In this document: piece after piece, positions 8,331-16,550 of the stretch
Numbering within the stretch: the first letter of the stretch is position 1
Layout of the letters: each line of letters starts with the position of its first letter
Origin: Gelidibacter gilvus
GTDB taxonomy: Bacteria; Bacteroidota; Bacteroidia; Flavobacteriales; Flavobacteriaceae
Assembly: GCF_004115975.1 (NCBI RefSeq)
Contig: NZ_SDDZ01000001.1
Span: forward strand, 372,001-436,000
Length of the DNA: 64,000 nt
Direction: 5' to 3'
Notes under the pieces: generated by a model
What the model was told of the DNA's origin: nothing
Databases searched by the model: none
Seen by the model: the letters and a program-made list of their open reading frames with translations, nothing else
Made by a program: the position numbers and the translations under genes

Positions 8331-8640
8331 TTCACTTTTCAAGCATTCAACTTCAATTTCATTTTCATGACATGCTTCTCCCTAATTAGAAGCGTATCAC
8401 ATTTAGGTAATTTAGTTAATGATTTTTAATTGACTTTTCTAGCATTTCAACTTCAATTTCAACTTCAATTTCATTTTCATGACACGCTTCTCCCTAATTA
8501 CAAGCGTATCACATTTAGGTAATTTAGTTAATGATTTTTAATTGACTTTTCAAGCATTTCAACTTCAATTTCAACTTCAATTTCATTTCCATGACGCGCT
8601 TCTCCCTAATTAACACAAGCTTATCACATTTAGGTAATTA
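8331..8640. repeat. Three tandem repeats of 99-112 bp between divergent genes
   Basis: Copies lie at 8331-8429, 8430-8541 and 8542-8640. Each reads TTNACTTTTC-AGCATT, then CTTCAATTTCA words, ATGAC-NGCTTCTCCCTAATT, then AAGCGTATCACATTTAGGTA. Copies two and three hold an additional CTTCAATTTCAA. They fill most of the gap between gltX and the DUF4175 gene, which are divergently transcribed. No long open frame runs through them. The rest of the gap (8238-8330 and 8641-8727) holds the gltX promoter and A+T-rich sequence with short GGTTCAA iterations. Confidence 0.9.
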
Positions 8641-8727
8641 CAGATTAAAATAAAATTGTAGTTTAGTAGGTTATATAGCTGAGATCATTTCTCCTAAAAA
8701 TGAAATCTTTTAAAAATCACCAAATCT

Positions 8728-11700
8728 GTGTCAAACAACTTTAAAACCATACAGACCAAACTAGAACAATTTATCAAGCGCTATTATACTAACGACTTGA
8801 TAAAGGGTGGCATCCTGTTTTTTGCCATTGGTTTGTTGTATTTATTATTCACGCTGTTTATTGAGTATGTATTATGGTTGGGTCCAACGGCAAGGACCTT
8901 CTTATTTTGGATTTTTGTAATTGTAGAATTGGGTTTATTTGTCCGGTTTATTCTTTGGCCATTATCAAAATTGTTCAAACTTCAAAAGGGGATTGATTAT
9001 GAAGAGGCCTCCAAGATCATTGGGAAACACTTTCCTGAGGTCAGTGATAAATTACTGAACGTGCTTCAACTTCAAAGTAACTCGGATCAGTCTGAACTCT
9101 TGATGGCGAGTATTGAACAAAAATCGGCTGAACTTCAACCTGTGCCTTTTAAAATGGCGGTGAATTTCAAGAAGAATGTGAAGTACCTAAAGTACGCCGC
9201 CATTCCGATCTTGATTTTATTAGTGACCTTCATTAATGGGCATTTTAACTGGTTTAGTGATAGCTATGAACGCGTGGTTAATTATAAAATAGCTTATGAA
9301 CCGCCGGCGCCATTTCAGTTTTTTGTGGTCAATGACGAACTTCAGGCCATAGAGAATAAAGATTTTAAATTGATGGTAAAAACCGCTGGGAATGTCGTTC
9401 CGGAGAACGCCCAAATTCACTACGCTGGTGAAACTTATTTTTTAAGGCAAACCGACCCAGGGTCTTTTGAATATGTTTTTCCTCAATTGAAAAATCCAGT
9501 TTCGTTCACACTTTCTGCCAATAAAGTAGTGTCCAAAGCCTATCAGTTAAGTGTTGTTAACGTACCAACGTTGGTTAATTTTGAAATGCTTTTGGATTAC
9601 CCGACCTATATCAACAGGAGGGATGAAGTCTTAAAGAGCACTGGCAACACTACTATCCCGGAAGGGACAACCGTGACCTGGAAAATTAATACCCGTGCTA
9701 CTGATCAAGTGGTCATGTACGCCAATGATACGCTTCAGTTTGAGCCTAAATCTAACACTTCTTTTGAAATTTCCAAAAAACTGTATTCGAGATTAGATTA
9801 TAATATCACAACAAGCAACGCCTCTTTAAAGGACTACGAGAATTTAGCCTATAGTATTCAAGTCATTAAAGACGCTTATCCTGAACTCAGTATCAAGGTT
9901 GAACGAGATACCATTGATAATCAATCGCTCTATTTTTACGGGCAGGCCAGTGATGATTATGGATTGAGCAAGGTGCAATTGGTATATTATCCTACTGATA
10001 ATGAATACGATAAGCTTATGGAGACCATCGTGATTGCCCAATCTAATTTCGAGGAATTTGTGACGGCATTTCCAAATAATCTGAAGTTGAAAGAAGGTGT
10101 GACCTACGAATTGTATTTTCAAGTGTTTGATAATGATGCCATTCATAATCATAAGAGTGTAAAAAGCGCAGTTTTTACCTACAGAAAACTTACTCGGGAT
10201 GAAGAAGAACTGAAACAACTTAAAGAGCAAAGTGAAACCATCAACAATCTGGATAATTCTTTTGAGAAAATGAAACTTCAGGAAAAGCAGCTGGAAGAAT
10301 TATCGCGAACGCAAAAGGAAAAGGAGGAACTTAATTTCAGTGATAAGAAAAAACTGGAAAACTTCATCAAGCGTCAGAAGCAGCAGGAGGAAATGATGCA
10401 AAATTTTAATAAGCGGCTTAAAGACAATCTGGAGGATTTTCAAAAAGAAAATACCGAAAATGATCCCTTTAAGGAAGATCTTAAAGAACGGTTAAGGGAC
10501 AATGAGGAACAACTTCAAAAAGACGAAAAGCTTTTAAAGGAACTTGAGCAGCTTCAGGATAAAATCCAAAAGGAAGAGTTGACCGAGAAACTTGACCAAT
10601 TGGCAAAGCAAAATAAAAATAAGCAGAAGAGCTTACAGCAATTATTGGAATTGACCAAGCGTTATTATGTTGCCAAAAAGACTGAAAAGTTGCAACGGGA
10701 ACTCGACAAGTTAGCAGACAAACAAGATCAATTATCGAAAGAAGATAAAGATTCGAACACCAAAGAAAAACAAGAGGAGTTAAATAAAGACTTTAAGGAT
10801 TTTCAAGAAGAATTGGAAGAACTCCAAAAAGAGAACCAGGCTTTGAAAAAGCCATTGGACGTGCCACAGGATAAGGAAGCGGAAAAGGAAATTCAAAAGG
10901 ATCAACAAGATGCCTCCGATGATCTTCAAAAGAAAGAAGATGCAGAAGAAAAGAATGATCAAAAGAATGCAGATCAAAAGCAGAAGGATGCGCAACAAAA
11001 GCAGAAGAATGCGGCAAAGAAAATGAAGCAAATGAGTTCAGAAATGGGCCAATCCATGATGTCTGGAGGTCAACAGCAGATGCAAGAAGACGCGACCATG
11101 TTACGTCAGATTTTGAAGAATCTTTTGCTGTTTTCCTTTGAACAAGAAGATTTGATGGATCAATTTAAAAGCATACAAATCAACCATAATCAATACGGTA
11201 GTTTTTTGCGAAAACAAAGTAGTTTACGCGAGCATTTTGAGCACATTGAAGATAGTTTATTTGCCTTATCCATGCGTCAACCTAAGCTTTCAGAACATGT
11301 GAATTCTAAGATAACCGATGTGTTTTTCAATATTGATAAATCCATGGATCAACTTTCTGAAAACATGTTGTACCAAGGCGTCGCTACCCAGCAATACACC
11401 ATGACGGCAACCAACGATTTGGCGAATTTCTTGAGTGATGTTTTGGATAATATGGAAGCTGATATGAATGCCGCACAAGGTGAAGGATCTGGAAAGGGTC
11501 AGGGACAAAGTGGCGGTTCTGGTAGTATGCAATTGCCTGATATTATTATGAGTCAGGAAGAATTGAATAAGCAGATGGAAGAAGGAGTTAAAAAAAGTAC
11601 ATCAGGTAAGGAGAAGGAAGGTGAAGGTAAGGAAGATGGCGATGGTAAAGAAGGTGAAAAGGGAGATAATAAGTCTGGTAAGGATGGTAAAGAAGGCGGT

Positions 11701-12159
11701 GAGGGGAATCAGCAGGGCGAGGGTGAAGGTTCTTCTGAAATCATGAATGGTGAGTTGTATCGCATTTATCAGCAACAGCAACAATTACGTCAAGCTTTAC
11801 AGGACAAACTAAAGGAACTGGGTAAGTCAGGTGAAGGGCAACAGCTCTTAAAACAAATGGAAAACATTGAATCGGATTTGATAAATAAGGGTTTTACCAA
11901 TCAAACCTTACAACGCATGATGAATTTGCAACACCAACTTTTGAAGTTGGACAATGCTACTTTTCTACAGGGGGAGGAAAATAGGCGTGAGTCCAATACG
12001 AATAGAAAACAATTTGAGAACACTGCCAATGATCAAATTCCAACGGCGAAAGAATATTTTAATACTACTGAAATATTAAATCGACAAGCTTTACCTTTGC
12101 AACAAATTTACAAACAAAAGGTACAGGACTATTTTAAAAAGGAAAATGATCAGCTTTAA
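8728..12159 (+). CDS. DUF4175 family giant coiled-coil membrane protein
   Basis: The 1143-residue protein has three hydrophobic helices near the N-terminus (about 25-50, 54-80 and 150-170), then a large region with beta-rich, Ig-like segments up to about residue 480. From about 490 to 770 it is a long Glu/Lys/Gln-rich coiled coil, followed by a helical part and a low-complexity Gly/Glu/Lys section (about 905-1010). This is the DUF4175 architecture of Bacteroidota; its role is not established, and it should sit in the inner membrane with a large soluble part. The start is GTG at 8728; an ATG at 8700 is out of frame. Its last 14 bases overlap ybeY, so both are probably co-transcribed. Confidence 0.85.
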   Translation: MSNNFKTIQTKLEQFIKRYYTNDLIKGGILFFAIGLLYLLFTLFIEYVLWLGPTARTFLFWIFVIVELGLFVRFILWPLSKLFKLQKGIDYEEASKIIGKHFPEVSDKLLNVLQLQSNSDQSELLMASIEQKSAELQPVPFKMAVNFKKNVKYLKYAAIPILILLVTFINGHFNWFSDSYERVVNYKIAYEPPAPFQFFVVNDELQAIENKDFKLMVKTAGNVVPENAQIHYAGETYFLRQTDPGSFEYVFPQLKNPVSFTLSANKVVSKAYQLSVVNVPTLVNFEMLLDYPTYINRRDEVLKSTGNTTIPEGTTVTWKINTRATDQVVMYANDTLQFEPKSNTSFEISKKLYSRLDYNITTSNASLKDYENLAYSIQVIKDAYPELSIKVERDTIDNQSLYFYGQASDDYGLSKVQLVYYPTDNEYDKLMETIVIAQSNFEEFVTAFPNNLKLKEGVTYELYFQVFDNDAIHNHKSVKSAVFTYRKLTRDEEELKQLKEQSETINNLDNSFEKMKLQEKQLEELSRTQKEKEELNFSDKKKLENFIKRQKQQEEMMQNFNKRLKDNLEDFQKENTENDPFKEDLKERLRDNEEQLQKDEKLLKELEQLQDKIQKEELTEKLDQLAKQNKNKQKSLQQLLELTKRYYVAKKTEKLQRELDKLADKQDQLSKEDKDSNTKEKQEELNKDFKDFQEELEELQKENQALKKPLDVPQDKEAEKEIQKDQQDASDDLQKKEDAEEKNDQKNADQKQKDAQQKQKNAAKKMKQMSSEMGQSMMSGGQQQMQEDATMLRQILKNLLLFSFEQEDLMDQFKSIQINHNQYGSFLRKQSSLREHFEHIEDSLFALSMRQPKLSEHVNSKITDVFFNIDKSMDQLSENMLYQGVATQQYTMTATNDLANFLSDVLDNMEADMNAAQGEGSGKGQGQSGGSGSMQLPDIIMSQEELNKQMEEGVKKSTSGKEKEGEGKEDGDGKEGEKGDNKSGKDGKEGGEGNQQGEGEGSSEIMNGELYRIYQQQQQLRQALQDKLKELGKSGEGQQLLKQMENIESDLINKGFTNQTLQRMMNLQHQLLKLDNATFLQGEENRRESNTNRKQFENTANDQIPTAKEYFNTTEILNRQALPLQQIYKQKVQDYFKKENDQL

Positions 12160-12556
12160 TTACGAAACAGATTTTGAATTACTTAATGAAGACGAGTTGT
12201 CTCAATGGATTTCTGATACCATCATTAATGAAGGATTTAAGGAAGGAGAAATCAATTATATTTTTTGTGACGACGCCTATCTTTTGGACCTCAATATAGA
12301 GTTTCTGGAACATGATACCCTGACCGATATTATAAGTTTTGATTACACTCTTGGAAAACTTATTGGTGGCGATGTTTATATTTCAGTTGAAAGAGTTAAG
12401 GAAAACGCTAAGGATTTTGCCGTTACTTTTGAAAATGAATTATGCCGGGTCATGATTCATGGGATTCTTCATTATTGCGGCTACAAGGATAAAAGCGAGA
12501 GTGACGAAGCTGAAATGCGCTCGAAAGAAAACTACTACATATCTAAATTACCTTAA
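12146..12556 (+). CDS. ybeY: Endoribonuclease YbeY (16S rRNA 3' maturation)
   Basis: YbeY is a zinc endoribonuclease for rRNA processing and ribosome quality control. The 136-residue product shows LNIEFLEHDTLTDIISFDY and GDVYISVERVKENA, both typical, and the metal motif HGILHYCGYKDK near residue 104-115. The first two histidines are present; the third metal ligand of the E. coli motif (HGxLHLxGYDH) reads lysine here (KDKSE), as I recall for Bacteroidota homologues. It overlaps the DUF4175 gene by 14 bases. Translational coupling is likely. Confidence 0.92.
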   Translation: MISFNYETDFELLNEDELSQWISDTIINEGFKEGEINYIFCDDAYLLDLNIEFLEHDTLTDIISFDYTLGKLIGGDVYISVERVKENAKDFAVTFENELCRVMIHGILHYCGYKDKSESDEAEMRSKENYYISKLP

Positions 12557-12573
12557 GTATCGGGAAATCAGCG

Positions 12574-12581
12574 TATATTTG
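12574..12581 (+). promoter_or_regulatory. Candidate -7 element for mnmG
   Basis: TATATTTG matches TAnnTTTG exactly, 18 bases after the ybeY stop and about 120 nt before mnmG. The inferred leader would include the parS-like site at 12662. No clear -33 element. Confidence 0.45.
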
Positions 12582-12661
12582 CAAACTTTTCTTTTGAGTA
12601 AGAATTGGTTAGCAGAATTACTCTGTTTTATTTTCTAGTTCTTGGTATCAAAAGAATATAA

Positions 12662-12677
12662 TGTTCCACGTGGAACA
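12662..12677. promoter_or_regulatory. parS-like centromere site upstream of mnmG
   Basis: TGTTCCACGTGGAACA is a perfect 16-bp palindrome. It matches the chromosomal ParB-binding site parS (TGTTNCACGTGNAACA; the Pseudomonas form has the same GTTCCACGTGGAAC core). It lies 24 bases before the mnmG ATG. A second copy follows the gene at 14591. Confidence 0.78.
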
Positions 12678-12700
12678 ATCGAATTTTAAATTAACAAACC

Positions 12701-14572
12701 ATGTTTGATAAAGTATATGATGTAATTGTTGTTGGCGGGGGTCATGCTGGTAGTGAAGCTGCAGCGGCGGCTGCCAATATGGGAAGTTCTGTATTATTGA
12801 TTACGATGAATCTTCAGAATATAGCGCAAATGTCTTGTAATCCTGCTATGGGAGGAATTGCCAAAGGACAGATTTTACGTGAGATTGATGCCTTAGGTGG
12901 CTATAGCGGAATTGTGAGCGACACATCCGCAATCCAATTTAAAATGTTGAACAAGTCTAAAGGACCTGCTATGTGGAGTCCTAGAGTTCAATCTGACCGA
13001 ATGCGCTTTGCTGAGGATTGGCGATTGATGTTGGAGCGGACGCCAAATCTTGACTTTTATCAAGATATGGTATCAGCACTTATTGTAGATAATCATCAGG
13101 TGGTCGGTGTCAAAACGTCTTTAGGATTAGAAGTTAGAGGCAAAACTGTGGTGCTGACCAACGGTACTTTTTTAAATGGATTAATCCATATTGGTGATAA
13201 GAGTTTTGGAGGAGGCAGAGCAGGCGAAAGAGCAGCTACTGGAATTACAGAACAGCTGGTCGAATTGGGATTTGAATCCGGGAGAATGAAAACTGGGACT
13301 CCGCCGAGAGTGGACGGAAGATCTTTGGACTATTCACAAATGGTGGTGCAGCCCGGTGACGAAGTGCCAGAAAAATTTTCTTATTCTGACATTACGAAAC
13401 CTTTGACACATCAACGCGATTGTCATATGAGTTTTACGAGTCCGTTGGTACATGATTTGCTTAGGGAAGGTTTTGATCGCTCACCAATGTTTAATGGTAG
13501 AATTAAAAGTACGGGTCCGAGATACTGTCCTTCCATTGAAGATAAAATCAATCGGTTTGCGACGAAAGATCGCCATCAAATATTTGTTGAACCAGAAGGA
13601 TGGAACACGGTGGAGGTGTACGTAAATGGATTCTCTACATCGCTTCCAGAAGATGTTCAGTTTAAGGCCTTGCGTTCAGTAGTAGGTTTTGAGAAGGTGA
13701 AATTTTTCAGACCCGGATATGCTATTGAGTATGATTATTTTCCACCGACGCAATTGAAGCACACTTTAGAAACTAAGTTGATCAAAGGCTTATTTTTTGC
13801 GGGACAGATTAATGGAACGACCGGTTATGAAGAAGCTGCTTCACAGGGGTTGATGGCAGGAATTAATGCGGCCCTTTTAGTTCAGGAAAGAGATGAGTTT
13901 ACGCTAAAGCGTAATGAGGCTTATATTGGGGTTTTAATTGATGATTTGATTACTAAAGGCACCGAAGAACCTTATAGAATGTTCACTTCTCGTGCTGAAT
14001 ATAGAACGTTATTGAGACAGGATAATGCCGATTTGAGACTCACGCCAAAAGGATATGAGCTTGGATTAGCGAGTGAAAAACGATTGAAACGGATGGAGGA
14101 GAAGCATTCTAAGTCTGATGCTTTTGTTGAATTTTTTAAACAGACCAGTGTTGAGGCAAAGGATATCAATCCTATTTTAGGAGATAATGATTCCGCCTTG
14201 GTCAATCAATCAGGAAAACTCTTTAAGGTTTTTGCACGTCCAAATATTTCTATGGAGGATATCCGGAAAATTGAAACCGTCGACGCTTATATCCTAGAGC
14301 ATGATTTGGATAAGGAAACCATCGAGCAAGCTGAAATACAGGTCAAATATTCTGGATATATCGACAAGGAAAAGAACAATGCTGATAAACTTAATCGGTT
14401 GGAGGATTTGAAAATTCCTGATGGTTTTGACTATTCCCAAATGAAATCAATGAGCACTGAAGCGAGACAAAAATTGGAGAAAATCCGTCCTCGAACCATT
14501 TCACAAGCTTCAAGAATCAGTGGCGTTACTCCAAGTGATGTGTCGGTACTATTGGTTTATATGGGTAGATAA
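12701..14572 (+). CDS. mnmG: tRNA uridine-5-carboxymethylaminomethyl modification enzyme MnmG
   Basis: MnmG (GidA) works with MnmE to add the carboxymethylaminomethyl group to U34 of certain tRNAs, using FAD, NADH, methylene-tetrahydrofolate and glycine. The 623-residue product has the FAD dinucleotide motif VVGGGHAGSEAA at 11-22, the family signatures CNPAMGGIAKG, GRMKTGTPPR and GYEEAASQGLMAGINAA, and the helical C-terminal domain that binds MnmE and tRNA. The gene is bracketed by two parS-like sites. In many bacteria gidA lies close to the replication origin, though dnaA, parA and parB are not in this window. Confidence 0.97.
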   Translation: MFDKVYDVIVVGGGHAGSEAAAAAANMGSSVLLITMNLQNIAQMSCNPAMGGIAKGQILREIDALGGYSGIVSDTSAIQFKMLNKSKGPAMWSPRVQSDRMRFAEDWRLMLERTPNLDFYQDMVSALIVDNHQVVGVKTSLGLEVRGKTVVLTNGTFLNGLIHIGDKSFGGGRAGERAATGITEQLVELGFESGRMKTGTPPRVDGRSLDYSQMVVQPGDEVPEKFSYSDITKPLTHQRDCHMSFTSPLVHDLLREGFDRSPMFNGRIKSTGPRYCPSIEDKINRFATKDRHQIFVEPEGWNTVEVYVNGFSTSLPEDVQFKALRSVVGFEKVKFFRPGYAIEYDYFPPTQLKHTLETKLIKGLFFAGQINGTTGYEEAASQGLMAGINAALLVQERDEFTLKRNEAYIGVLIDDLITKGTEEPYRMFTSRAEYRTLLRQDNADLRLTPKGYELGLASEKRLKRMEEKHSKSDAFVEFFKQTSVEAKDINPILGDNDSALVNQSGKLFKVFARPNISMEDIRKIETVDAYILEHDLDKETIEQAEIQVKYSGYIDKEKNNADKLNRLEDLKIPDGFDYSQMKSMSTEARQKLEKIRPRTISQASRISGVTPSDVSVLLVYMGR

Positions 14573-14897
14573 GGTTCTGTAAAATCAAAATGTTCCACGT
14601 GGAACGTATGGGTAATTGTTATTGCTACTATTTGTTTTGGATAGACTTTAATCACCTTAAAGTGGCTCAAAATTAAACAAATTGATTTTGGATATCTTTA
14701 GTTGAAAGAATGTTCGCAGGACAAACCTATCAGTTAAAATAAGAAATTAATCAGTGTTATCTGCGTTCTATTATTTGAGATAAAGAGGGTAGAAGTGTTT
14801 GGTAGGATTTTGTGTTGGAAAAGTATTGACCAATTCTAGGAAAAGATTCAAGCTATTGATTAATTTCGGTCCCGTAAAATCAATTTAAAACATTCAA
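14573..14897. other. Intergenic region, 325 bp
   Basis: It contains the second parS-like site at 14591 and, at 14749-14770, ATCAGTGTTATCTGCGTTCT, a short piece similar to the ATCAGTGGCCATCTG and ATCTGCGTNCT words of the repeat array at 250-1199. No gene or clear promoter was found. Confidence 0.5.
14591..14606. promoter_or_regulatory. parS-like centromere site downstream of mnmG
   Basis: TGTTCCACGTGGAACG shares the 14-bp palindromic core GTTCCACGTGGAAC with the site at 12662; only the last base breaks the outer symmetry. It begins 19 bases after the mnmG stop codon. Confidence 0.75.
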
Positions 14898-15770
14898 TTG
14901 AGCGTGTCAAATCCGTCGCAACAAAAAAGCTATATCAAAGTTAAAGACCACTCTGTTTCCCAAGAGAGTTTTGAGTTATTATATAATGTCGATTTAGAAA
15001 TGCTCGAAACATTTCCACAGCCCTCTACAGATAAATTACCCGATTATTATAAGAGCGACGATTATATTTCGCATACTGATGGTAAACGGAATGTCTTTGA
15101 AAAAGTTTATCACTTTGTAAAAGGGATCGCTTTAAAGCGAAAGATGAAGCTTATAGATTCCATTTCAAATAATACAAAATCACTATTGGATGTTGGCTGT
15201 GGCACTGGCGATTTTCTACAAGTCGCTTTTGAGTCCGGTTGGACCATCACAGGAATAGAACCCAATGAGCAGGCCAGAACACTTGCCAATAAAAAAACAA
15301 ACGATGCTATTTTGAATAGTGAGCAACTTTTCACTCTTCAATCACAAAGTTTTGACGTCATTACATTGTGGCATGTGCTGGAACATTTACCAGACCTTGA
15401 AGTCCACTTTTCTTTATTCAAAAAATTATTAAAACCGGATGGAGTTTTGATTATTGCGGTTCCTAATTTTAAAAGTTATGATGCGCAATTGTATAAAGAG
15501 TTTTGGGCGGCTTATGATGTGCCAAGACATCTTTGGCATTTTAGTCAGGAATCAATAAAGAGATTGGCAAATGGCGTGCAACTGGAATTGATGAAAACGC
15601 TACCAATGAAATTTGATGCGTTTTATGTGAGCTTACTTTCTGAAAAATATAAGTTTGGTAAAATAAATTATTTTAAAGGATTTTGGAATGGATGCCGATC
15701 CAATTGGAGAGCAGGACGCACAGGGGAGTATTCTTCACTGATTTATGTCTTAAAGCATCAGAAGCCGTGA
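14898..15770 (+). CDS. Class I SAM-dependent methyltransferase
   Basis: The protein carries the SAM-binding motif I SLLDVGCGTGDFL near residues 95-107, an acidic end of strand two (GIEPNEQA), and the later motifs FDVITLWHVLEHLPD and LKPDGVLIIAVPN. This is the UbiE/Methyltransf_11-23 type. The C-terminal part (YDVPRHLWHFSQESIKRL) is common in methyltransferases acting on lipids or surface glycans, but no substrate can be named. The longest frame opens with TTG at 14898; a GTG two codons later (14904, VSNPSQQK) is the likelier start. It stands alone with mnmG upstream and the OmpH-like gene downstream. Confidence 0.85.
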   Translation: MSVSNPSQQKSYIKVKDHSVSQESFELLYNVDLEMLETFPQPSTDKLPDYYKSDDYISHTDGKRNVFEKVYHFVKGIALKRKMKLIDSISNNTKSLLDVGCGTGDFLQVAFESGWTITGIEPNEQARTLANKKTNDAILNSEQLFTLQSQSFDVITLWHVLEHLPDLEVHFSLFKKLLKPDGVLIIAVPNFKSYDAQLYKEFWAAYDVPRHLWHFSQESIKRLANGVQLELMKTLPMKFDAFYVSLLSEKYKFGKINYFKGFWNGCRSNWRAGRTGEYSSLIYVLKHQKP

Positions 15771-15949
15771 TTTTAGCCTTTTTAAGAAAGGATTTTCGCT
15801 ACTTCGCGGGTTTGCCTATGCTTTTCTTTAAAAGCTTCTTAAATCAACCCTGAAAAGGCGATTTCTTATCGATAAAACTAATAGATTATGTCGTTCTCAT
15901 AAATATAAACTATACTATATATTTTATTAAAATTCACATTGACTTTATT

Positions 15950-15957
15950 ACATTTGC
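15950..15957 (+). promoter_or_regulatory. Candidate -7 element for the OmpH-like gene
   Basis: TACATTTG matches TAnnTTTG and ends 23 nt before the chosen ATG at 15981. This supports the ATG at 15981 over the upstream in-frame TTG at 15939, which would lie before the inferred transcript start. Confidence 0.55.
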
Positions 15958-15980
15958 AACAAAATTTTAAAAACACAAAA

Positions 15981-16496
15981 ATGAAAAAAGGTTTTATCGC
16001 TCTATTAACTTTAGTGGTGTTATCATCATGTCAGGAGCAAACAAAAATTGGATTTGTTGATAATAGCAAATTGATTAATGATTACCAGAAGAAAAAAGAT
16101 ATTGAAGCTAAATTTCAAGTTGAAATTGATGCCTTCAATAGAAAAGTTGATAGTATCGGTCAATCTTTTCAAACTTTAGCTGCTCAAATGCAAGAAAAGG
16201 ATCCACAAATGGTTCAAAAGAGTTCTCAGGATCAATACCAAGCTTTGGCACAACAGTACCAACGTTTTCAACAGCAGTTTCAAATGGAAGAACAACAAAT
16301 CCAAAAGAAAAGCCAATCTCAAATAGATACACTTATTAAAGACATCAGAAGTTTTGTAAAAGATTACGGACAAAAGAATGGCTATTCCTTTATATTAGGA
16401 AGCAATGAAGCTGGTAGCGTCATGTATGGCAAAGATAGCCAGGATTTGACCAAAGACATTTTGGAAGCACTTAACGCTGAAAAAAAGAAGGACTAA
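15981..16496 (+). CDS. OmpH/Skp family lipoprotein
   Basis: Skp/OmpH proteins are periplasmic chaperones that hold unfolded outer-membrane proteins. This 171-residue product has a lipoprotein signal (MKKGFIALLTLVVLSSCQEQ, lipobox LSSC with Cys 17), the typical IGFVDNSKLINDYQKKKDIE segment, a Gln-rich helical hairpin (about 45-125) and the closing GYSFILGSNEAGSVMYG region with D-L-T-K-D-I. The lipid anchor differs from the soluble E. coli Skp. The frame is open back to a TTG at 15939, but the signal peptide and the -7 element favour 15981. A shared terminator follows the stop. Confidence 0.9.
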   Translation: MKKGFIALLTLVVLSSCQEQTKIGFVDNSKLINDYQKKKDIEAKFQVEIDAFNRKVDSIGQSFQTLAAQMQEKDPQMVQKSSQDQYQALAQQYQRFQQQFQMEEQQIQKKSQSQIDTLIKDIRSFVKDYGQKNGYSFILGSNEAGSVMYGKDSQDLTKDILEALNAEKKKD

Positions 16497-16524
16497 TTCC
16501 TGTAAAATAGTATAGATATCCAAT

Positions 16525-16550
16525 AAGAGCCAGTTTTTAACTGGCTTTTT
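16525..16550. terminator. Bidirectional terminator overlapping the end of holB
   Basis: AGCCAGTT (16528-16535) and AACTGGCT (16539-16546) form an 8-bp stem with a three-base loop and a T run on the plus strand. The holB stop codon (16537-16539) lies inside the hairpin, so the last holB codons are part of the stem. Confidence 0.8.

Noticed and set aside
10780-11031. Leucine- and phenylalanine-rich membrane-like frames antisense to DUF4175
   Set aside because: They are the complement of Glu/Lys/Gln-rich coiled-coil codons, which gives artificial hydrophobic translations.
11602-11784. Hydrophobic 60-residue antisense frame
   Set aside because: It mirrors the Gly/Glu/Lys low-complexity section of DUF4175 and is not a real gene.
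15771-15930. Small RNA or riboswitch upstream of the OmpH-like gene
   Set aside because: Short inverted repeats are present (for example CCTTTTT/AAGAAAGG), but no consistent fold or T run was found, and the -7 element at 15950 lies downstream of this stretch.
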